Under the pieces are notes generated by a model. It was given only the letters and a program-made list of their open reading frames with translations, did not search any database and was not told where the DNA came from. DNA of 64,000 nt from an uncultured Pseudomonadota bacterium (lineage in GTDB: Bacteria > Myxococcota_A > UBA796 > SXON01), in the NCBI GenBank assembly GCA_903875225.1, contig CAIQVJ010000124.1, positions 1-64,000 of the forward strand, written 5' to 3'. The translations under genes and the position numbers were made by a program. Of the stretch, positions 41,079 to 48,894 are shown in pieces (within the stretch, counting starts at the first letter, position 1; every line of letters starts with the position of its first letter).

Positions 41079-42119
41079 TCACGGTTTCAGCAGGCGCTTC
41101 GCCCTCGCGTCCAGCATCAGGTACACGATCCATCCGCCTACCGGGAAGCCGGCGAGACAGCATGGCCCGGCGCACGGGAGCATCCCACATACGGCAAGAC
41201 CGATGATCACAAAGCGCGCGGCAGACGGCCCCCGCCGGAAGAGCCAGCGCTGTTGAGGCGAGCGCAGCGCCTGGCCGAGAGGGATCCACAGCAGGGCGAC
41301 GAACCCGCCGAAGGTGTCTGCCAGCATGTAGTAGGGCACAGCGCCGAGGCTGTACCCCTGGAACGCCTGCCAGCCCTGCCACCCGTGGAACGACAGCCCC
41401 CCGCAGGCCACGAGCATCATCACGGCCGCGACGATCCAGGCGGCGCTGCCGGCGGTCTTCATGCTGTGGAGGTGCTCGAGGTGCGCGCTGTCGAGCGCTT
41501 CGCCCGCGTCCGGGCCGAGCCGGTAGAAGGGGTCTGCGCCGCTCCCTGCCGTGATCCCGGCGCCGACCGAGCGACGGTCCGTGGAGCCCCACCACCCGGA
41601 CGCGGGACCATCGGAGAGGGATTTTCCCTGCTTGTACAGGTCCACCAGCCATCGCTGGAAGTCCGGGTGCAGGGTGTCCGCGGGGTCGTCGGGGTGCTCC
41701 GCGCGCTCGATCCGACCGACCTCACCCCCGCCCTCCACCCATTCTCCGAAGGACCGGTTGTGCTCCTTCACGGTCGCGAGGATGATGCCCGCGAGGTCCA
41801 CCGGAGGCTCACCAGGCTGGGCCTGGAGCTCCGGCGAGGTCGCGCGGTCCCACACGTGCCGGAAAAGGGTCTCGGCGCACCGCACGGCCACCCGATCCCC
41901 GAGGCCAGGGAGGACCTTCACGGAGTAGTTCCAGCCGTCGTCCATCGCAGCGTCGTGGGCGGGGAACCGCAGGACGATCCCGCCCTGCTGGCGGAGGAGC
42001 TGGTCCACGGCGAAATCCCCCGCGGGGGTTCGGGCCCGCGTGCCATCCGGCAGCCCCTGCTCGACGAAGCCGCGTAAAAGCCGCGCGTAGGGTTCGTCGA
42101 AGCGCGCGATGGCAGGCAT
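41079..42119 (-). CDS. polytopic membrane protein with large cytoplasmic domain
   Basis: 346 residues. The N-terminal 215 residues are soluble (EPYARLLRGFVEQGLPDGT, KVLPGLGDRVAVRCAETLFRHVW, LHPDFQRWLVDLYKQGKSL), followed by about four hydrophobic helices (AAWIVAAVMMLVACGGLSF, YYMLADTFGGFVALLWIP, FVIIGLAVCGMLPC, CCLAGFPVGGWIVYLML). No family recognised. A hairpin lies 12 nt upstream of the ATG in the leader, so translation may be controlled. Transcribed separately from the small membrane protein upstream, which has its own terminator. Confidence 0.7.
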   Translation of the reverse strand: MPAIARFDEPYARLLRGFVEQGLPDGTRARTPAGDFAVDQLLRQQGGIVLRFPAHDAAMDDGWNYSVKVLPGLGDRVAVRCAETLFRHVWDRATSPELQAQPGEPPVDLAGIILATVKEHNRSFGEWVEGGGEVGRIERAEHPDDPADTLHPDFQRWLVDLYKQGKSLSDGPASGWWGSTDRRSVGAGITAGSGADPFYRLGPDAGEALDSAHLEHLHSMKTAGSAAWIVAAVMMLVACGGLSFHGWQGWQAFQGYSLGAVPYYMLADTFGGFVALLWIPLGQALRSPQQRWLFRRGPSAARFVIIGLAVCGMLPCAGPCCLAGFPVGGWIVYLMLDARAKRLLKP

Positions 42120-42131
42120 GACCCTGTCTAT

Positions 42132-42149
42132 CTGGGGGCGTACCCCCAG
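42132..42149 (-). promoter_or_regulatory. leader hairpin before membrane protein gene
   Basis: CTGGGGG-CGTA-CCCCCAG, a perfect 7-bp stem with 4-nt loop, ending 12 nt before the ATG at 42119 and just 5' of the weak ribosome site AGGG. Confidence 0.45.
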
Positions 42150-42180
42150 ACCCTTTGGCCGAGCGGAAAAAGACTCCAGA

Positions 42181-42213
42181 AAAACAACACAGGTCGGCCA
42201 CGAATGGCCGACC
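42181..42213 (-). terminator. intrinsic terminator of small membrane protein gene
   Basis: On the minus strand GGTCGGCCA-TTCG-TGGCCGACC (9-bp stem, UUCG loop, 42192-42213) is followed by GTGTTGTTTTT (42181-42191). It lies about 38 nt after the stop of the 98-residue membrane protein. Confidence 0.75.
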
Positions 42214-42250
42214 CGGCTGTCGATGACGGGCCCGGGAGCCCGTCAGCGCG

Positions 42251-42547
42251 TCAGTCCTTGAAGATCGCGTTCAGGAAGTCGAGGCCGTTCTCGTTCTCGC
42301 CGATGGCCTGGCCGGTCTGCGCCTTCTGGCTCAGCAGGTAGATGTCGTACGCGGTGACCCAGGAGAACAGCGCGATGATCGAGAGGAACCCGCAGGAGAT
42401 CACCGAGACGCCGATGATGATGCCCCAGGTGATGTAGGCCTTCTTCTTCTGGCCGAGCAGGAAGTAGCCCAACCCGCCGGCGCCGACGAGGTTGAGGACG
42501 GCGAGGAGGACGGGGTTGGCGTCGGGCTTGGTGATCATCTGACCCAT
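42251..42547 (-). CDS. small two-helix membrane protein (TM2-like)
   Basis: 98 residues. Two hydrophobic helices, NPVLLAVLNLVGAGGLGYFLLG and YITWGIIIGVSVISCGFLSI, separated by the basic turn GQKKKA, then a third shorter hydrophobic segment and an acidic tail ending LDFLNAIFKD. The pattern (helix, G-x-G-Y-F-L-G-Q-K-K, helix) resembles TM2-domain-like proteins. GGAG precedes the ATG. It has its own promoter (42619-42647) and terminator (42181-42213), so is a monocistronic, probably well expressed unit. Function unknown. Confidence 0.75.
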   Translation of the reverse strand: MGQMITKPDANPVLLAVLNLVGAGGLGYFLLGQKKKAYITWGIIIGVSVISCGFLSIIALFSWVTAYDIYLLSQKAQTGQAIGENENGLDFLNAIFKD

Positions 42548-42618
42548 GTGGAATTCTCCGGTGGCTTTTTGAAAGCGAAAGCGGGTAGGAACGGGGAGTT
42601 GTCGAAAGCGACCGCGCG

Positions 42619-42647
42619 ACCGTAGCGGAATCCGGGCAGCCGGTCAA
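42619..42647 (-). promoter_or_regulatory. promoter of small membrane protein gene
   Basis: TTGACC (42642-42647) and TACGGT (42619-42624) with exact 17-nt spacing on the minus strand, giving a leader of about 65 nt. Confidence 0.5.
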
Positions 42648-42689
42648 CCGTTCAACGTGAAAAAGCCACAGACGGCAGCCGTTCGTCCG

Positions 42690-43451
42690 TCACTCGTCGT
42701 ATACGAAGGTCGGGTAGATGGGGACGAGGCCTCCATCCTCTGCCGTGTATTGGTAGATCACAGGGCGCCGGACACCCGAGGTGTCGTCGTACTCGATTGT
42801 CGCCGCCAGTCCGCCACTGGCGGTGCCGGGCGCGATCCCGAACACCGCGAAGAGCCCGTCGGGCCCCGTGCCGGTCGCCGTCGGGTCATAGGCGCCATCG
42901 CCATCGTGGTAGCAACCCGAGACCTCGACCCCCGAGGCCGGGCTCACCACGACGTCCGCGCCCACCTGGAGTGGCATCATGTCGATATCGCTGATGTTCA
43001 TCCACATCCGCACCTCGCCGACGACGGCCACGCCGCTCCCCGGCACGCCGGCCACATCCGCGCCGGGGCATCCCGCCCAGTCGGCCTGCAGGGCGGCGAA
43101 CCAGTCCGGGGCCGCGACCCATGGAAAGCCGATCCCCGCATCAAAGTCGTTCAGTCCGGCGGTCCCGGAGAACGCCGTCGGAACGTACCCCTCGCCGCTC
43201 GGGCCATCGACCTGCACGAAGAACCCCTCCCCCGCGGGCACGGCCGCAGTGAACGCGCCCCCCTCGTCGGTCGTCGCCTCCTCGACGAGCGCGCCCGTTC
43301 CATCCAGGGTTCGGACGGTCGCCCCCCCGACGACGCTGCCGGCGGCGTTCGGAACGTCGTAGACGGTCCCGGACATGGTCACGTTCGTGGCCTTCGGCAC
43401 GCAGCCGGTGAACGCCAGGAACACGATGACTTCGATACGATGAGCTTTCAT
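42690..43451 (-). CDS. lipoprotein with carboxypeptidase-regulatory-like domain
   Basis: 253 residues. Signal peptide MKAHRIEVIVFLAFTGC, then VPKATNVTMSGTVYDVPNAA begins a regulatory-like beta sandwich (GGATVRTLDGTGALVEEATT, DEGGAFTAAVPAGEGFFVQV). A second half holds an Asp/Gly-rich loop region (CYHDGDGAYDPTATGTGPDG) that could bind calcium. The ATG is 3 nt after the stop of the preceding lipoprotein, with its ribosome site inside that gene. Similar layout to its neighbour suggests paralogues or partners. Function unknown. Confidence 0.75.
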   Translation of the reverse strand: MKAHRIEVIVFLAFTGCVPKATNVTMSGTVYDVPNAAGSVVGGATVRTLDGTGALVEEATTDEGGAFTAAVPAGEGFFVQVDGPSGEGYVPTAFSGTAGLNDFDAGIGFPWVAAPDWFAALQADWAGCPGADVAGVPGSGVAVVGEVRMWMNISDIDMMPLQVGADVVVSPASGVEVSGCYHDGDGAYDPTATGTGPDGLFAVFGIAPGTASGGLAATIEYDDTSGVRRPVIYQYTAEDGGLVPIYPTFVYDE

Positions 43452-43454
43452 CCG

Positions 43455-44120
43455 TTATTTCCCCACAAACCAGAACGCCATCCCGACCTCGCCCTCCGCG
43501 AGCGTGTAGGTCGACACCCCGCCGAGCCCACTCTCCACGTCCACTGCGCCAGCGGGCACCTCGGGCGCCACGAAGTAGCTGATGTCGCCAGAATCCACGG
43601 GGGTGACCACGCCAGTCGAGTCCACGACGAAACAGAGCGGAACGGTACCGGCGACGCGGACGTTCGCGCAGTCCCACCCGTCGTCCCAGGGGCTCCCGAT
43701 CACCATCGCAGAGCTGCCCCGAGCCGGCGCGCCGAGCCCGGCCAGCAGCGCGTCGATCTCGGAGGCCTCAGCTCCAAGCAGCGCTCCACGGAACCAGGAC
43801 GCGTCCCGGTCGGGCGTGGTGACCCGCCAGACCGCCGGGGGATCGGTCTCCACGCGCACGGTGACCAGCGTGGAAGGCGGCACGTTCGCGCTCCAGTAGC
43901 CCGGGTAGTCCGGGTACGGCGCGGTTGCCGCCACCGGCTCCGCATCGTCTGCGGTGAAGCTGATCCCCGCATCGCCGTCGGTGTAGTCAACGTCGTCCTG
44001 GGGGCCGGTGTACACGTACCCGGACCACGCGATGGTGCCGGAGGCCGCAGTGTCCGCCGGCGCGGCGAGGCAGCCCGCGAGGCTCGCGACGAGGCGCAGA
44101 GGGAGGAGGAGCAGCTGCAC
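43455..44120 (-). CDS. lipoprotein of recO operon
   Basis: 221 residues from GTG 44120 (AAGG just upstream), 9 nt after the recO stop. Signal peptide MQLLLLPLRLVASLAGC, then SGTIAWSGYVYTGPQDDVDY and beta-rich sequence with DGDAGISF, resembling the first domain of the next lipoprotein. A Trp/Asp-rich middle (GSPWDDGWDCANVRVAGTV) resembles DWFAALQADWAGCPGADVAG in the neighbour, so the two genes may be divergent duplicates. No function recognised. Confidence 0.72.
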   Translation of the reverse strand: MQLLLLPLRLVASLAGCLAAPADTAASGTIAWSGYVYTGPQDDVDYTDGDAGISFTADDAEPVAATAPYPDYPGYWSANVPPSTLVTVRVETDPPAVWRVTTPDRDASWFRGALLGAEASEIDALLAGLGAPARGSSAMVIGSPWDDGWDCANVRVAGTVPLCFVVDSTGVVTPVDSGDISYFVAPEVPAGAVDVESGLGGVSTYTLAEGEVGMAFWFVGK

Positions 44121-44129
44121 AGCCTTGGG

Positions 44130-44876
44130 CTAACCCTGGAGCCAGACGCGTGCGCGGAGGGAGTGGCCGAGGTGCCACTCCGCCAGCGCGAGCATCGGGG
44201 CGAGCTCTCCCGCGACCGCGTATGCGTCGAGCAAGGGCATCCGGCGCAGGGAGGCCAGCGTCGTGAGGGCCTCCAGCTCGATCCGGGGCGCACCCGCCGC
44301 ATCCGGCGGGAGGTGCTCGACGTGAAACGCTCCGCCCCCGCCTGCGAACCAGGCCATCGGCCGCTCTGGCGCTGCACCGCACCCCGGGCAGCGCTCCAAC
44401 GCGGGCGCGAGCCCGGCGAAGGTGAGCAGCTTCGCGACCAGGGCCGCGAGGAAGCCGGTCCCGGGCAGCTCAGGGTGCTGGTCGAGCAGCAGGAGCGCCG
44501 TCTCCAGGCAGCCGAACAGCCTCGGGTCCGGGACCGTGGTGCCGAGGCCGGCCGCCAGCTCGCACGCGAGGGCGGCCGGCCCGAGACGGTCCAGATCGCC
44601 ACGGACCCCGATGCGAGGCTCCACCACCTGCACCCCGGTGATGGTCACGAGGTCGCCCACCTCGGATCGCGGCCGTCGCCTCACGCCGACGGACACCCGC
44701 ACCCCGAGATCAAGCACCGCGAACGGGCTGCGCGCGGCCCTCGCCCGGTTCGCCCAGCCGGAGACCAACCCGGACTCGGCTGTCAGCAGCCGGAACACGC
44801 GATCCTGCTCGCCGACGTCGAGTCGGCCCACCACGATCGCGTCGACCGTCGTGTCGGCCTCCCGCACCCGGGCCAA
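44130..44876 (-). CDS. recO: DNA repair protein RecO
   Basis: 248 residues. The N-terminal OB-fold starts DTTVDAIVVGRLDVGEQDRVFRLLT (given in two parts: DTTVDAIVVGRLDV, GEQDRVFRLLT), typical of RecO. The helical C-terminal domain contains CPGCG but the usual second CxxC of the zinc finger is replaced by Gly-rich sequence, so the zinc site is incomplete. RecO loads RecA on SSB-coated gaps with RecR. TTG 44876 directly follows the upstream stop; GTG 44867 is an alternative start. It lies between the RodZ-like gene and two lipoprotein genes. Confidence 0.8.
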   Translation of the reverse strand: MARVREADTTVDAIVVGRLDVGEQDRVFRLLTAESGLVSGWANRARAARSPFAVLDLGVRVSVGVRRRPRSEVGDLVTITGVQVVEPRIGVRGDLDRLGPAALACELAAGLGTTVPDPRLFGCLETALLLLDQHPELPGTGFLAALVAKLLTFAGLAPALERCPGCGAAPERPMAWFAGGGGAFHVEHLPPDAAGAPRIELEALTTLASLRRMPLLDAYAVAGELAPMLALAEWHLGHSLRARVWLQG

Positions 44877-45518
44877 TCAACCGCCGTCGTCGATGAACAC
44901 GAGCCTGCGCGGCCGCGACTGATGGCCGAGCGGCTTGAGCGGCTTGCCCTGGAACGTGAGGTTGACCCCGTCGAGCGTCTCGAGCTCGAGCCGGAGCTCG
45001 TCGCGGCCCTCGAACGTGAGCGCCCTTCCGGGCCGGACAGCGTCGGCGAACTTGCGCTCGCCGTCGGTGTCGACCCGCGCGCGCACGGCCTCCTCTACGT
45101 CCACCTGCACCGCGAGGTCCTTCGGCTCGCCGATCTCGGGCTCCGCCGCGGGAGTCGCAGCGTCGAAGATCTTGAGCAGCGCGAGCCCGACCACGGCTAT
45201 TCCGCCGCCGATCGCCGCCGTTCGGACCGCGCGCAGGCGAGTGCGGGACGACGGGTGCGCCGGGCTCGTGACGGTCGTCGTGTACTCGGGCTGGGCCACC
45301 ACGGGCGCGAGCGAGGGCGCCGCGCGCTCCGGCAACCCGACGAGGGCCCGGTACTTCCTGGAGAACCCCGTGAGGAACGGCCCCGACGGGAACGCGGACG
45401 TGTCGTCCCGCTCGAGGGCATCGAGGTAGCGCACGTGGATCTTGGTGCGCTCGGCCACCTCCTCGAGCGTCAGCCCCATCGCTACGCGCGCTGCGCGCAG
45501 CTCCTCGCCGGGGCTCAT
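44877..45518 (-). CDS. RodZ-like helix-turn-helix membrane protein
   Basis: 213 residues from ATG 45518, overlapping the TPR gene stop as ATGA. The HTH_25 domain (about 4-70) reads LRAARVAMGLTLEEVAERTK with IHVRYLDALERDD, the normal RodZ pattern. One transmembrane helix lies at about 115-133 (TAAIGGGIAVVGLALLKIF), then a beta-rich DUF4115-like periplasmic domain to the end. RodZ links MreB filaments to the wall synthesis machine and controls rod shape. Longer in-frame sequence upstream is Arg-rich and not protein-like. Confidence 0.8.
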   Translation of the reverse strand: MSPGEELRAARVAMGLTLEEVAERTKIHVRYLDALERDDTSAFPSGPFLTGFSRKYRALVGLPERAAPSLAPVVAQPEYTTTVTSPAHPSSRTRLRAVRTAAIGGGIAVVGLALLKIFDAATPAAEPEIGEPKDLAVQVDVEEAVRARVDTDGERKFADAVRPGRALTFEGRDELRLELETLDGVNLTFQGKPLKPLGHQSRPRRLVFIDDGG

Positions 45519-46255
45519 GACCCTGTCAGGCAGGCGCGCGCCTGGTCCCCGAGCGGGGTTCCGCGGGTCTGTTCGACGAGCCCTCGGAGGGCCTCGCGTC
45601 CGAGCTCTGGAGAGGGGCCGTGCGCCTGCAGGCAGGCAATCCGGACCCGCGCACCGTCGGACTCGGTCGGGCAGTTCTCGATCAGGCCCGAATAGGCGGT
45701 CACCGCCTCGTCGGGGTGCCCGCTCTTCTCCTCCGCGAGCCCGAGGTGGAACCACCCCTGGCACAGCGTGGGTGCCCGACGGGTGGCCTCTCGCGCCGAG
45801 TTCACCGCCTCCTGGTACCGCCCGGACTCCGAATAGGCCAGCGACAGGTTGGAGAGCACCAGCGCGACGTTGCGATAGTCGAGGTCACCCATCGCCTTGG
45901 TGAACATGGCGATGGCCTCGTCGTTCTTGCCCTGACGGAGCTTCATCGCCCCGTAGTTGACGAGGATCTCGGCCTCGCCCGGATCGATCTTCAGCGCCCG
46001 CTTGAACTCCGTCTCCGCCTCGTCCGGCAACCCCTTGGAGAGGAGCGCGATACCGAGCATGTTCGGGGCCCTCCAGTTGCGCGGGTCGAGATCCTCGGCC
46101 CGACGCAGCGCCTCGATCGAGGCTTCGGGGTTCCCCTCACGGTAGTAGGCACCGCCCAGATCGATCTGGGCAGCGGCGCGCGTCACCCGATTGGCCGAGA
46201 CGCAGGCGCAGAGCGACCCGGTGAGCAACAGCAGCAGAGGCAGGGAACGGATCAT
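45515..46255 (-). CDS. TPR lipoprotein, PilF/Tgl-like
   Basis: 246 residues. ATG 46255 chosen because GAGG precedes it by 5 nt (a GTG 6 nt earlier is possible). Signal peptide MIRSLPLLLLLTGSLCAC, then about six tetratricopeptide repeats (AAQIDLGGAYYREGNPEASI, APNMLGIALLSKGLPDEAET, ILVNYGAMKLRQGKNDEAIA, LSNLSLAYSESGRYQEAVNS, GWFHLGLAEEKSGHPDEAVT). Length and architecture match PilF/PilW pilotins and myxobacterial Tgl, which assemble the PilQ secretin in the outer membrane. No other pilus gene is nearby, so the specific role is inference. Confidence 0.82.
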   Translation of the reverse strand: MIRSLPLLLLLTGSLCACVSANRVTRAAAQIDLGGAYYREGNPEASIEALRRAEDLDPRNWRAPNMLGIALLSKGLPDEAETEFKRALKIDPGEAEILVNYGAMKLRQGKNDEAIAMFTKAMGDLDYRNVALVLSNLSLAYSESGRYQEAVNSAREATRRAPTLCQGWFHLGLAEEKSGHPDEAVTAYSGLIENCPTESDGARVRIACLQAHGPSPELGREALRGLVEQTRGTPLGDQARACLTGS

Positions 46256-46273
46256 CGACACCTCGGGGCCCGC

Positions 46274-47134
46274 CTACGCGGGCATGTACTTGCCGATCAG
46301 GGGAGCGAACGCCCGGCGCGTCTCCGCCGAGACGGCGCTCGGTGGGGTGAGGATGGCCGTCGCGAGCGCCGACGAATGAGGAGAAGGCTGATTGAACGAC
46401 AGGATATGCGGAACGACGTTCCGAATGACCTGTTTGGCGAGCGCGGCGTTCTGGTGGAGCACCGCGATGACCTGCTCGACGGTGACCGCATCATGCTCGG
46501 GATGCCAGCAGTCGTAGTCGGTGGACATCGCGAGGGTGGCGTAGGAGATCTCCGCCTCACGAGCCAGCTTTGCCTCGGGCATGTTGGTCATCCCGATCAC
46601 GCTGGCGCCCCAGGACCGGTGCAGGTTGGACTCGGCGCGCGTCGAGAACGCAGGCCCCTCCATGCAGACGTACGTGCCGCCGTCGTGGACGATCGCGCCG
46701 GCGTCCCGCGCAGACTGCAGCAGGAACCCGCGCAGGGTGCCGCACACAGGGTCCCCGAAAGCGACGTGCGCCACGATGCCCTTCTCGAAGAAGGTGTTCT
46801 GGCGCTTGAACGTCTTGTCGATGAACTGGTCGATGAGCACGATGTGCCCAGGGGCGATGTCCGCGCGGAGGGAGCCGACGGCGCTCACCGACACGATCCA
46901 CTCCACGCCGGCCTGCTTCAACGCGAAGATGTTCGCGCGGTAGTTCACCTCGGAGGGATTGAACCGGTGGCCCCGGCCGTGGCGCGGAAGAAACACGAGC
47001 TCGACGCCGCCGAAGCTTCCGATGATGAGGTTGTCCGACGGATCACCCCACGGCGTGGAGACCTTCTCCTCCCGCACGTTCTCGAGCCCGTCCATCTCAT
47101 ACAGCCCGCTGCCGCCGATCACACCGATACGCAT
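46274..47134 (-). CDS. mtnP: S-methyl-5'-thioadenosine phosphorylase
   Basis: 286 residues. PNP/MTAP family: GVIGGSGLYEMDGLENV, LPRHGRGHRFNPSEVNYRAN (phosphate and nucleoside site), TYVCMEGPAFSTRAE and GMTNMPEAKLAREAEISYAT with MSTDYDCW are the standard blocks. Splits methylthioadenosine into adenine and 5-methylthioribose-1-phosphate for methionine salvage. GGAG precedes ATG 47134. The TPR lipoprotein gene follows at 18 nt and ftsB precedes by 66 nt, all on the same strand. Confidence 0.93.
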   Translation of the reverse strand: MRIGVIGGSGLYEMDGLENVREEKVSTPWGDPSDNLIIGSFGGVELVFLPRHGRGHRFNPSEVNYRANIFALKQAGVEWIVSVSAVGSLRADIAPGHIVLIDQFIDKTFKRQNTFFEKGIVAHVAFGDPVCGTLRGFLLQSARDAGAIVHDGGTYVCMEGPAFSTRAESNLHRSWGASVIGMTNMPEAKLAREAEISYATLAMSTDYDCWHPEHDAVTVEQVIAVLHQNAALAKQVIRNVVPHILSFNQPSPHSSALATAILTPPSAVSAETRRAFAPLIGKYMPA

Positions 47135-47200
47135 TGAACACTCCGATAGGCGCGCGGGGAGTAACCAGAAACCGGGTTCGCGGTGAACAGCCCGAGAGGC

Positions 47201-47503
47201 TCAGTGCGCGGTGGCGGTCTCCGCGAACCGGTACACGGTGCTCGATTTCGGCACGAGCAGGAGATCCTCTGCAGCGGCACGCTTGATCGTGGCATCGTCG
47301 CTCCGAAGCTGATCCACCTCACGCTGGAGTTGCGCGACCTCGGCATCGACCTCTTCGCGATGCCGATTGGCCGCGATCAGCTCCGCGTCCACCCGGCGTG
47401 CGTGGAAAAGGCCGTTCCCTCCGAACAACGTCGTGTAGCCGAGCGCGAGCACGATCGCCGCCGGAAGGAGGTTGAGCACCACGAATCGCGCGAAGACGGG
47501 CAT
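47201..47503 (-). CDS. ftsB: septum formation initiator FtsB/DivIC family protein
   Basis: 100 residues. One N-terminal transmembrane helix (VVLNLLPAAIVLALGYTTLF), then a coiled coil (VDAELIAANRHREEVDAEVA, QLQREVDQLRSDDATIKRAA) and the DLLLVPKSSTVYRF end that matches the conserved E-x-x-L-x-P-G-E-x-V-Y-x-F pattern of FtsB/DivIC. It joins FtsL and FtsQ in the divisome. Promoter at 47519-47547 leaves a leader of about 9 nt without Shine-Dalgarno. Probably the first gene of the ftsB-mtnP-TPR-rodZ-recO run. Confidence 0.85.
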   Translation of the reverse strand: MPVFARFVVLNLLPAAIVLALGYTTLFGGNGLFHARRVDAELIAANRHREEVDAEVAQLQREVDQLRSDDATIKRAAAEDLLLVPKSSTVYRFAETATAH

Positions 47504-47518
47504 GAAGGGTTGTGCGGG

Positions 47519-47547
47519 AGGCTAACATCGATCTCTTGACATGACAA
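47519..47547 (-). promoter_or_regulatory. promoter of ftsB-recO run
   Basis: TTGTCA (47542-47547) and TAGCCT (47519-47524) with 17-nt spacing on the minus strand. The near-dyad CTTG-ACATGA-CAAG (47535-47548) covers the -35 box. Confidence 0.4.
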
Positions 47548-47562
47548 GGGTGCCTTCGCCGA

Positions 47563-48822
47563 TCAGTCGCCAACCAGCCAGACGGTCACGACGTCGCGCT
47601 CTGTAACGAGCATGTCGTCGTCGCCGTCCCCGTCCACGTCGGCCCAGCCCGCAGGCCCGGCAGGGCCGACCCCGAGATCAGCAGTTCCGGTCAAGGACAA
47701 CGTGCCGTCCGCCTCGCTGGAGAACCTGGACATGACGACCTCTCCCTCGACCTCACCCCAGTCGACCAGATCGTCCTTCTCCCCGGTAGCATCCAGGTCG
47801 AGCCAGCCACTCTGCGGCATCCCATCGACCTCGCTCTGCACGAATGTGAAGCCGTGCCCCGTGGAGAGGTGCACGCCGGGCCCGCGCGCCCCGGCGCCGG
47901 ACGAGCAGGTGTCCTCCCACCAGCCGAAGATGTCGATGCTGCCGTCGCCATCGACATCCCTGGCATCGTCGCCGTTCCAGCTGAGGTAGCTCTGAAGGCA
48001 GGCGTCGATCTTGTCCGGCATCGAGAAGGAGAACACCGCCGAGAACCCGCCGGCACCGTCCCCCGCATAGGCCGTGTTGGTCGCGAGGTCGTTCTCGAAT
48101 GTGAGCACGTCTGGGACCTCGTCCCCATTGAGGTCGATCGGGCGCCGGAAGGGCCCGGATGCGCCCGGGAAGATTCCGTCCTCCGCGACCTCGAAGGCCC
48201 CCGCGCCATCGCCGGCCCACAGCGTCCAGTGCTCACCGTGGGCGTTGGGGCTGCCCCCGGTCTCCCCGAATGTCAGGAGGTCCACCGCGCCACCGTCGAA
48301 GTCCGCCGCGAGCACCGCCGATGTGGGCTCCGCGCCGATCGTGTAGTCGTGGGCAATCCAGAGGTCGCCCGTGTCGTTGAGCCACACACGGAGCGTGTAC
48401 CCCTCCGGGTCGAGGTAGCCGACACCGGCCACGTCGGGGTCGCCGTCCCCGTCGAAGTCGGCCATGGCCCACTGGTAGGAGTCGACGAACCCGGAGAGGT
48501 CGCCGCCATCGATGCGCCGGAGCACGAGCCCGCCGCTCCCGTCGCCGTAGCCAACCGAGAGCACGAGGGCATCGTCGTCGTTGCTCGCGAACAGGATGTC
48601 CTCGGTGCCGTCGAGATCGAAGTCCGCGATGGGGCCGATGAAGACCGCATTCCCACCGGTGGCGGTCGATTCACCGACGGTGAGGCAGAGCTCCCCCGGG
48701 TCCGCGACCCCGTTCCCACAGGCGGCGGGGCAGTCGCCGTTTCCAGCGCAGTCGCCAGAATCCGCCGGCGGCAGGTCTGGAAGGCAGCCCGTGAGCGGGA
48801 GCAGGAGGACGAAAGTGCGCAT
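47563..48822 (-). CDS. FG-GAP/VCBS repeat lipoprotein
   Basis: 419 residues. Signal MRTFVLLLPLTGC, then Cys-rich LPDLPPADSGDCAGNGDCPA followed by at least five FG-GAP/VCBS repeats with calcium-binding DxDxDG loops (ADFDLDGTEDILFASNDDD, MADFDGDGDPDVAGVG, IDLNGDEVPDVLTFEND, DVDGDGSIDIFGWWED, ADVDGDGDDDMLVTERD). These build an integrin-like beta propeller exposed at the surface, probably for adhesion or matrix binding. ATG 48822 is chosen for the signal peptide; no clear ribosome site. Confidence 0.83.
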   Translation of the reverse strand: MRTFVLLLPLTGCLPDLPPADSGDCAGNGDCPAACGNGVADPGELCLTVGESTATGGNAVFIGPIADFDLDGTEDILFASNDDDALVLSVGYGDGSGGLVLRRIDGGDLSGFVDSYQWAMADFDGDGDPDVAGVGYLDPEGYTLRVWLNDTGDLWIAHDYTIGAEPTSAVLAADFDGGAVDLLTFGETGGSPNAHGEHWTLWAGDGAGAFEVAEDGIFPGASGPFRRPIDLNGDEVPDVLTFENDLATNTAYAGDGAGGFSAVFSFSMPDKIDACLQSYLSWNGDDARDVDGDGSIDIFGWWEDTCSSGAGARGPGVHLSTGHGFTFVQSEVDGMPQSGWLDLDATGEKDDLVDWGEVEGEVVMSRFSSEADGTLSLTGTADLGVGPAGPAGWADVDGDGDDDMLVTERDVVTVWLVGD

Positions 48823-48894
48823 GCACACGGCCGTAACGCGCATCGCCTGCACTGGCGCACACCCTGCTCGAGCGGGTCCGCTCGGGCGGATCAG

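Noticed and set aside
45519..45764. Long N-terminal extension of the RodZ-like protein
   Set aside because: Arg/Pro-rich shadow of the TPR gene; the ATGA overlap and HTH position support ATG 45518.
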